This document shows, piece after piece, positions 58,548 to 64,000 of a stretch of DNA of 64,000 bases (position 1 is its first letter; each line of letters begins with the position of its first letter). Under the pieces are notes generated by a model. It was not told the origin of the DNA. It did no database searches and was given only the letters and a program-made list of their open reading frames with translations. The stretch is from the NCBI GenBank assembly GCA_026873275.1, contig JANTUC010000019.1, positions 248,001-312,000 on the forward strand, given 5' to 3'. The DNA is from Pseudopithomyces maydicus. Lineage: Eukaryota; Ascomycota; Dothideomycetes; Pleosporales; Didymosphaeriaceae. The translations under genes and the position numbers were made by a program.

Positions 58548-59099
58548 ATGAGGGTATATAGGAGGTTGTTGGCTACGGCGACGGATGCCGGGGCGTCGAA
58601 GCCGTTTCGTCCTGCTCCCATGGCACTGCTGCCGCCCATCCCGTTGTATCGCCGTATCCTGCGTCTGCATCGGAAGCTCCCCAGAGAAGAGCGCACCCTG
58701 GGAGATCTCTACGTGAAGTCCGAGTTCCACGCTCACAGGGATGTGGAAAACCCCGTGCATATTGTAGGATTTGATCCCAGCTGCCGTCTTTCATACAAAT
58801 CAGCTGACTAAATGCCCAGGTTGGATTCCTCACCGAATGGCAGCTATACGCCCAGCAGGTTGCCGGCGACGCATGGAAGGGTGACAAGATGGACAAGGCC
58901 AAGGTGGATAAGATGAGCGGTATGTCACGTCGCAGACCGAATTCACGACCAGACCCGTCGTCGTTGTTCAGCATTGAATGACGCTGCTAACATTGAAGCA
59001 GATCAGCAAATCGGCCAACTCTACGAGCTCATGAATGCGATCCGCAAACAAGAACTCGAAGACAACGACCCAGAGTATGACCCCGGGAAGCAAAAGTAG
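58548..59099 (+). CDS. SDH7: Succinate dehydrogenase assembly factor 3 (Acn9/Sdh7, LYR family)
   Basis: Mitochondrial matrix chaperone that helps the iron-sulfur subunit of complex II mature. Three exons: 58548-58763, 58820-58919 and 59002-59099 (introns 56 and 82 nt), 137 aa. An Arg-rich presequence (MRVYRRLLATATDAGASKPF) is followed by the LYR motif in LYRRILRLHRKLP. Then come ERTLGDLYVKSEFHAHR, the family block HIVGFLTEWQLYAQQVAGD and a C-terminal helix QQIGQLYELMNAIRKQ. The frame is intact. Confidence 0.94.
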
Positions 59100-59680
59100 A
59101 AATCGCGAACGGCACCCAGAAATCACAGCCAAGACCGCTACCCCCAGGACCCGCTGTTGTTATTGTCACAGTCCCAGTGGCGGCGATTGCTGACGACGAT
59201 TCAATGTCGAGATGTGACATGGCTGGGAACCAGGTCAGTTTCATGTAAAATAATTCCCCAGGTCGTGCGCCAGGACGGCCAACGCCTGTATATAAATTCC
59301 AAAGTGCGCGTTGTTCAGGTCTTGACTGCCACGTCTGTTTCAGTCTCTGGGCGATACTTTTGCGTGCAGATATCCCTTAGACTCCCGGGCCTTCAAGTTC
59401 ACGAAGGGGATATACATATTCAAAGCTCCTACGGTTCCGAGAGGTTGCATTCACGATTGCCACTCCAACTTACTACTCCACCACCCCCAGGCTTCCAAAT
59501 TCGAGGAGGATATTTACCGATTCAGACTACGATTCTAAACTCCTACTCGAACGACCACCCCGCTTCACCTCCACCACCACTCCAACACTTCCTCAACCCA
59601 TCTCCAACCTCACCCCCCCCCCCCCCCTTTTTTTTTCCTCTCTCTCTCTCTCACCCCTCCCCCTATCCACCACACCACCC
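59100..59680. other. Leader of the CaaX protein gene with C15T9 tract
   Basis: Promoter and leader region. Contains a C15T9 homopolymer pair at 59613-59636 followed by (TC)n. No gene seen. Confidence 0.6.
59613..59636 (+). repeat. C15-T9 homopolymer tract
   Basis: Fifteen C followed by nine T, then CTCTCTCTCTC, 44 bases before the start codon at 59681. The exact length is unlikely to be reliable. Confidence 0.9.
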
Positions 59681-60324
59681 ATGTGCCAAACAACGCACTA
59701 CACCTCCCCCACCTGCGGGCACTCCTACCTCTCGCTGACCTCCCCCTGCAGCCCCTCCTCCGACCTCCTCTCCTGCCCCCACCGCCTCCCCATCGCCCAC
59801 CTAATCGCCCCACCCTACTCCTGCCCTTCTTGCAACGCCGGGTTCGCGTCGCCGGAAACACTCCAGATGGTGCAGGGACCGTGGGGCGTGAATCAGATGG
59901 TTCGGAATTACTATGGCGGGGAGATGGCGGTGGGTGATGCGTGGGCTGGGCCGGGGGATTGCAGGTTGGGGGGTGGATGGGGAGTGGTGGAATTTATGGG
60001 GGTGGATATGGGTTTGGGGTTGGGGATTCGAGGGTTAGTGGGCCGTATGGCGGGTTTGGAGGTCCTGGTATTGCGTACGGGGCTCCTGCTATCACGTATG
60101 GATCCGCGGTTCCGGTGGTGGGCGAAAGGGTGGTGTATGGCGAGCCGTGTGGGGATGTGGGCTATGATGAGTGTTGTGAGGAGTGCTGCGGTGGGGGACG
60201 GGGCGGGTACTATGATGGTGGGTATGGGTATGGGTATGAGAGTGGGAGTGCGAGGAGGTATCGGAGCCATGATTATAGGTACAAGTATCGGAGGTCGAGT
60301 GGGGATGGTTGCTGCGTCATGTGA
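59681..60324 (+). CDS. Gly/Tyr-rich protein with N-terminal Cys/His module and C-terminal CaaX box
   Basis: The N-terminus has four Cys/His-containing elements in 55 residues (MCQTTHYTSPTCGHSYL, PCSPSSDLLSCPH, YSCPSCNAGF), suggesting a small zinc-binding module. A Gly/Tyr-rich region follows (GSGGIYGGGYGFGV; GPYGGFGGPGIAYG), then a Cys cluster (DECCEECCGGGRGG) and a basic stretch (RRYRSHDYRYKYRR). The protein ends GDGCCVM, a CaaX motif predicted to be farnesylated because X is Met. One base is missing at G59953-59957; a sixth G joins AWAGPG to GLQVGGWMGSGG and gives 214 aa. Without it the protein runs in another frame and loses the CaaX end. I know no function for this family. Confidence 0.78.
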
Positions 60325-61133
60325 GGGTTCGCATGCCCGGGTCTTGGGCGCGTGGAGATGGGGTGGGGTCGGCAGGAGCGGGAGGGGAGCTGCTGTTGTT
60401 AGGGGCTTGGGATAAGCGTTGCTTTGGAAGGAGAGCATGTTTTGTTTATTTGTTGTTCTGTATGAATGCATCCATGTACCAGGTCGGATGGACATGTCGT
60501 CGGCGGCTATGTACGTGTATCGTCGGGATCAGCGTGTGGCGGTCATGTCCCGCCGGGTGCCAGTCCATGCCCAAGCCGAATGCACATGACTTCTCCCCCA
60601 GAAGCAAGTGCCAATCTAAGCATCATGTGCGTGACCACGATCCATGGCATGATGCATGGAGGCTGTCGGCAGGCCGCGGTGCTAAGTAATTGCTGTGATG
60701 GGGATTTGATAGCGCGTGCGGCATGCCAGCCCCGCAAAACATCAGACACGTCAGGAACCTGAGCTCCTCGCCTCTCTCGCCGGCTTCTCACCGAACGCCC
60801 GCTCGCCTTCTCGGAGCAAGCCTCCCTTCACACTGCCAGGCAGCGATCGCGCACTCTGCAACGTAGCTTTATCGCTCTCCCGACCTGCTGCCAGGCACCC
60901 GGCGGGGCACATTAACCCCCGCGACAGCCAAGTTACCTCCGGCTCTACTATACCATACCTATACTACCTACCGCCTACGTCCTTAGCTAGCTGCCAGAGC
61001 TCACAGCAACCCTTCCGCTGCACCGCCCCACGGCCCCAGGTTACCTCCAGCCTACCTACCCACTACCTACCCTACCACCCACGTACATACACACATACGT
61101 AGCTAGTAAACCCTCCGCTGCAACCCACCCACC
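60325..61133. other. Intergenic region, PKR1 promoter
   Basis: 3' region of the CaaX gene and promoter of PKR1, the latter C-rich with CTACCTACC repeats (60950-61110). No gene seen. Confidence 0.6.
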
Positions 61134-61772
61134 ATGGCCTCGGTCGCGACCTTCTTCGAGAACCTCTGGCTCTCCATCTTCCAGCCAGGCCCCACGCCCA
61201 CCCTCCTCGTCGCCACGAACGCCTCCTTCGGCGCGCTGCAGCTCCTCTTCTTCATCCTCCTCGTCGCCACAAACAGCATACACTTCTACATCCTGTCTGC
61301 GCTGTGCGGCGGCCTCTGGTACGCCATCAACTGGTTCGCGGCGGAGATCCGGGCCGCGCAGGAGAAAGAGGAGGAGGCGAAGCGCATCCGCGAGGCCAAG
61401 CGCGACAAGGAGAAGGACAAGGCGGGGGCGCGCGACGGCGACGCCATGGACTCGGGCGACGACACCGAGGGCGTCGAGACGGAGGTCGACGAGAAGCAGA
61501 AGCAGAAGCAGGCGCCCAAGCCCAAGCTGAGGGCCGACCCCGTGCGCGCGGCGCGTCCCGAGACGGAGAGCACCGTCTTCGTCGAGAAGCCCGTGGAGAG
61601 CGTGGCGACGCTGAGGGGGAGCACGCCGATTGCGGATGTGGGCGCGAGCTCGGGGCTACGACCGGCGGGCGAGGACAAGGTGAAGCAGCGGAGGAGCATG
61701 GGCGAGTCGACGGGCGACTTGAGCACGGATAGCGAGTGGGAGAAGCTGTCGCAGGACTCGGGGGACAGATGA
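61134..61772 (+). CDS. PKR1: V-ATPase assembly factor Pkr1
   Basis: ER membrane protein needed to assemble the V0 sector of the vacuolar ATPase (yeast knowledge). Single exon, 212 aa. N-terminal 75 residues: FFENLWLSIFQPGPTPTLLV, NASFGALQLLFFILL and two adjacent hydrophobic helices ending GGLWYAINWFAAEIR, matching Pkr1. The rest is a charged, probably disordered tail (RIREAKRDKEKDKA; STDSEWEKLSQDSGDR) longer than in yeast. The frame is intact. Confidence 0.92.
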   Translation: MASVATFFENLWLSIFQPGPTPTLLVATNASFGALQLLFFILLVATNSIHFYILSALCGGLWYAINWFAAEIRAAQEKEEEAKRIREAKRDKEKDKAGARDGDAMDSGDDTEGVETEVDEKQKQKQAPKPKLRADPVRAARPETESTVFVEKPVESVATLRGSTPIADVGASSGLRPAGEDKVKQRRSMGESTGDLSTDSEWEKLSQDSGDR

Positions 61773-62257
61773 TTGGCTGGCTGGCTGCTGTGCTGTGCTG
61801 TTCCGTTCTGTTGAGTCCTGTCTGTTCTGTTCTGTGACTATCTAGAGGCACGTGCAATACATTTCTAGTCTGATCCACCCGTGTTTCGCGGTGCAAGCAG
61901 GGCAGACGCAATGCAGGTACCGGCGCTGCTGCATACATAGCAGAGGGACGGCGTGGAGGTTTGCCTAGACGGGCGCAAGTCTGCCCCGCCATGATGCATC
62001 ACCCGCCCGCGCCCACCATCCATCACAGTACACAAACACAAACACACCGGCGAGGAATTGCGCGCCACCCAAATGCCACCCACAACCGTGACGCCCTGCT
62101 GCCCAAGGGTCCTCCCGTCGTCCGTCTCCGCTCCGTCTTCCCCGTGATTCAACAACAGGCCACGCATACGAAACTATATACACACATACACCCCTCCCTC
62201 CCCACCACTACCACACCACGCTACACTACACTACACCACACAACATAACACTCCACC
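61773..62257. other. Intergenic region, leader of the AMSH gene
   Basis: TGCTG/TTCTG repeats (61785-61840) in the PKR1 3' region and a CTACACTACAC leader before the ATG at 62258. No gene seen. Confidence 0.6.
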
Positions 62258-64000
62258 ATGGCCTTCAGCAACGCCCCGCTGAGCGTCCAGGAGCTCACCG
62301 ACCTGGCGGTGAAATACGAATACAACCCATACATCCCGCTGAAGAACTGGCTGCGCACCGCGAGCTTCATGCAGAAAGAGGTATGCCCAAGCCCACGCGC
62401 CGCGCCGCCCGCCCCCCATTGCGCCCGCCCGCTCACGCACCGCAGGCCCAGATCTACGCCGCCGAGGGCAACGACCAGCAGACGTACGTGCTGCTCTACC
62501 GCCACGCCAACCTGCTCATCGACCGCCTCCAGAACCACCCCCAGAAGCACGACCCGGGCAACCGCCGCGCCCTCAGCGATGCCACCGCCACCGTCGGCCA
62601 GGACATCCAGAAGATGGAGGAGATTCGTCCGCGCCTGAAGAAGAGGCACGAGGAGTGGATGGCGAAGAAGAAGGCGCAGCAGAAGGCCATGCAGGCGCTC
62701 GGCGGGAAGAGCGTGAGGCTCGTGCCGCAGGAGATGGAGCGTCAGCGCTCCGACGAGAAGCAGATGCTGGATGCGGTGGGGAATCAGACGTTGGCGGCGA
62801 AGCTGGCGCAGAGGGAGGTCAAGCGGAGGGATGCGGCGAGGAGGAGTGTGAGGCAGGCGGGGGTGTCGGAGGAGGAGGAGAGCGAGCGGAGGACGGGCGG
62901 CGTGTGGGGGGAGTGGGAGGACGACCTTCGTCAGAGTAACGATGATACGGATTACGATCTTTCGGCTCAGCTCCAGGAGGTTGCGCGCATGCAGCAGAAT
63001 GGCAACCGTGCGGAAGACCTTTCGGTGAGTTGGTCCATCCCGCACACACGTCGCAGAGCACATCTGCGTATGTACGTCTGCGTGCCAGTATACAAACTAA
63101 CAACACCCTCTCAGCGCCCCCACCCACACTCCACATCCTCCTACAACTACCCCTCCGTCCCCCACCATGGCCACCAAACAACCCAAACAAACCAATACAC
63201 CCTCCCCGCTCGCCCCCCAAAAGAACTCCTCCCACCCGCCTACGACCCCTCCGCCCTCCCGCCCGCCCTCCCCCCAAAACCCCCCTCGACCTGCTAACCC
63301 CAAAGCTCCAATCCGAACTCCCGCAGCCCCCGCCCCCGCCTATACCGGGCAAATACGCGCCCCCCGATCCATCGCTTCCTCCCGTCCCTTCGAAGATTCC
63401 CAACAACAACACCTCCATCACCGGTACCACCACCTCTACCACCGGCGCTTCCACCACCGCCCCCGCCCCCAACCTCGACACCTTCACCTTCGCCCCCTCC
63501 GCCTACCTCGAATCAGGACACCCCCTCCGCCCCCTCTTCCTCCCCACCCTCCTCCGCAGCGCCTTCCTGCACGCCGCCCACCCCAACACTTCGCGCAACC
63601 TCGAAACCTGCGGCATCCTCTGCGGCATCCTGAAATCCAACGCCCTCTTCATAACGCGCCTGCTGATCCCCGCGCAGACGGCCACCAGCGACACGTGCGA
63701 GATGACGGACGAGGGCGAGGTCGAGCTCTTCGCCTACTGCGAGAGGGAGGAGATGATGGTCCTTGGGTGGATCCATACGCACCCCACTCAGAGCTGCTTT
63801 ATGAGTAGTAGGGATTTGCATACGCAGGTTGGGTATCAGGTTATGATGAGGGAGAGTGTGGCGGTTGTGCTGGCGCCGGGGCGGGGGGCGGGGAGAAGAG
63901 GTTGGTGTTGCCATTTCCTTATTTTTGGTTTCCTGATTTTTGGTTTCCGTTTTTTATGGGGGGAAGGAGGAGTGGGATGGCTCTTTCTGGCTTTACATAT
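62258..64000 (+). CDS. AMSH-type JAMM deubiquitinase (Sst2-like), 3' end cut by window
   Basis: Endosomal, usually Lys63-specific, ubiquitin peptidase acting with ESCRT-0 (family knowledge). Exons 62258-62380, 62446-63024 and 63115 onward (introns 65 and 90 nt). The N-terminus is the MIT/USP8-dimer region (LAVKYEYNPYIPLKNWLRTA; YVLLYRHANLLIDRL), followed by a basic coiled coil. A Pro-rich linker (PARPPKELLPPAYDPSALPP) leads to the JAMM domain: ETCGILCGIL and the metal-binding HTHPTQSCFMSSRD. One base is missing at C63280-63285: a seventh C joins PPKPP to LDLLTPKLQSELPQPPPPP and the JAMM frame. After VAVVLAPGRG the sequence stops resembling the family, so an intron or another error may begin near 63880. 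The true end lies beyond 64000. Confidence 0.9.

Noticed and set aside
1091..63285. Explaining the frame breaks as introns or programmed ribosomal frameshifting
   Set aside because: No GT..AG pair of sufficient length sits at the breaks, and no slippery heptamer with a downstream structure is shared. The only common feature is a short G/C run one base too short.

Overview
The window is nuclear DNA of a filamentous ascomycete (Pezizomycotina). It carries spliceosomal introns of about 50-200 nt with GTANGT/YAG ends and compact housekeeping genes on both strands. It also has typical fungal accessory families: a GH7 glycosidase, a HET-domain protein, a BAHD-like acyltransferase, an allantoate-permease-type transporter, a TauD/TfdA dioxygenase and a secreted Ser/Thr repeat protein. 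The gene content fits a dothideomycete best, but that is an inference. I model 24 protein genes and found no tRNA, rRNA, CRISPR array or intact transposon.

Layout. At 1-4 kb are a GH7-like gene and a homocysteine S-methyltransferase. 4-14.4 kb is gene-poor, with one conserved disordered-protein gene (9.2-10.6 kb) behind a long GC-rich leader. 14.4-20 kb holds a giant secreted Ser/Thr-rich repeat protein convergent with an acyltransferase. 20.7-38.4 kb is a conserved block: SRO7 (exocytosis), a candidate chromatin-remodelling subunit, a large possibly mitochondrial protein, an MFS transporter, a conserved disordered protein, RPL29 and an AMMECR1 protein. 38.4-51.3 kb is an AT-rich accessory island with a PD-(D/E)XK-like protein, a small four-helix membrane protein, a six-cysteine secreted protein and a HET-domain protein. 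51.3-64 kb returns to dense conserved genes: a zinc-finger RNA exonuclease, a TauD-type dioxygenase, SmD1, MTQ2 and SDH7 (divergent pair), a Gly/Tyr-rich CaaX protein, PKR1 and an AMSH-type JAMM deubiquitinase cut by the window end.

The most striking window-wide pattern concerns reading frames. Thirteen of the 24 genes are broken at a total of 17 short G/C homopolymers (mostly runs of five). At every one of them exactly one extra G or C restores the family-consistent frame. Two lie in the essential SmD1 gene. All go in the same direction (one base missing), and the repaired lengths are whole numbers of codons in every gene whose end is in the window. I read this as systematic homopolymer under-calling in the assembly. 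Gene models below state where a base appears to be missing.

Biological highlights are: a GH7 protein that lacks two of three catalytic carboxylates; a Gly/Tyr-rich protein with an N-terminal Cys/His module and a C-terminal farnesylation box; thirteen 18-residue glycosylation-ready repeats in a secreted protein; and the AT-rich HET/PD-(D/E)XK island, which looks like a non-self-recognition or effector neighbourhood.
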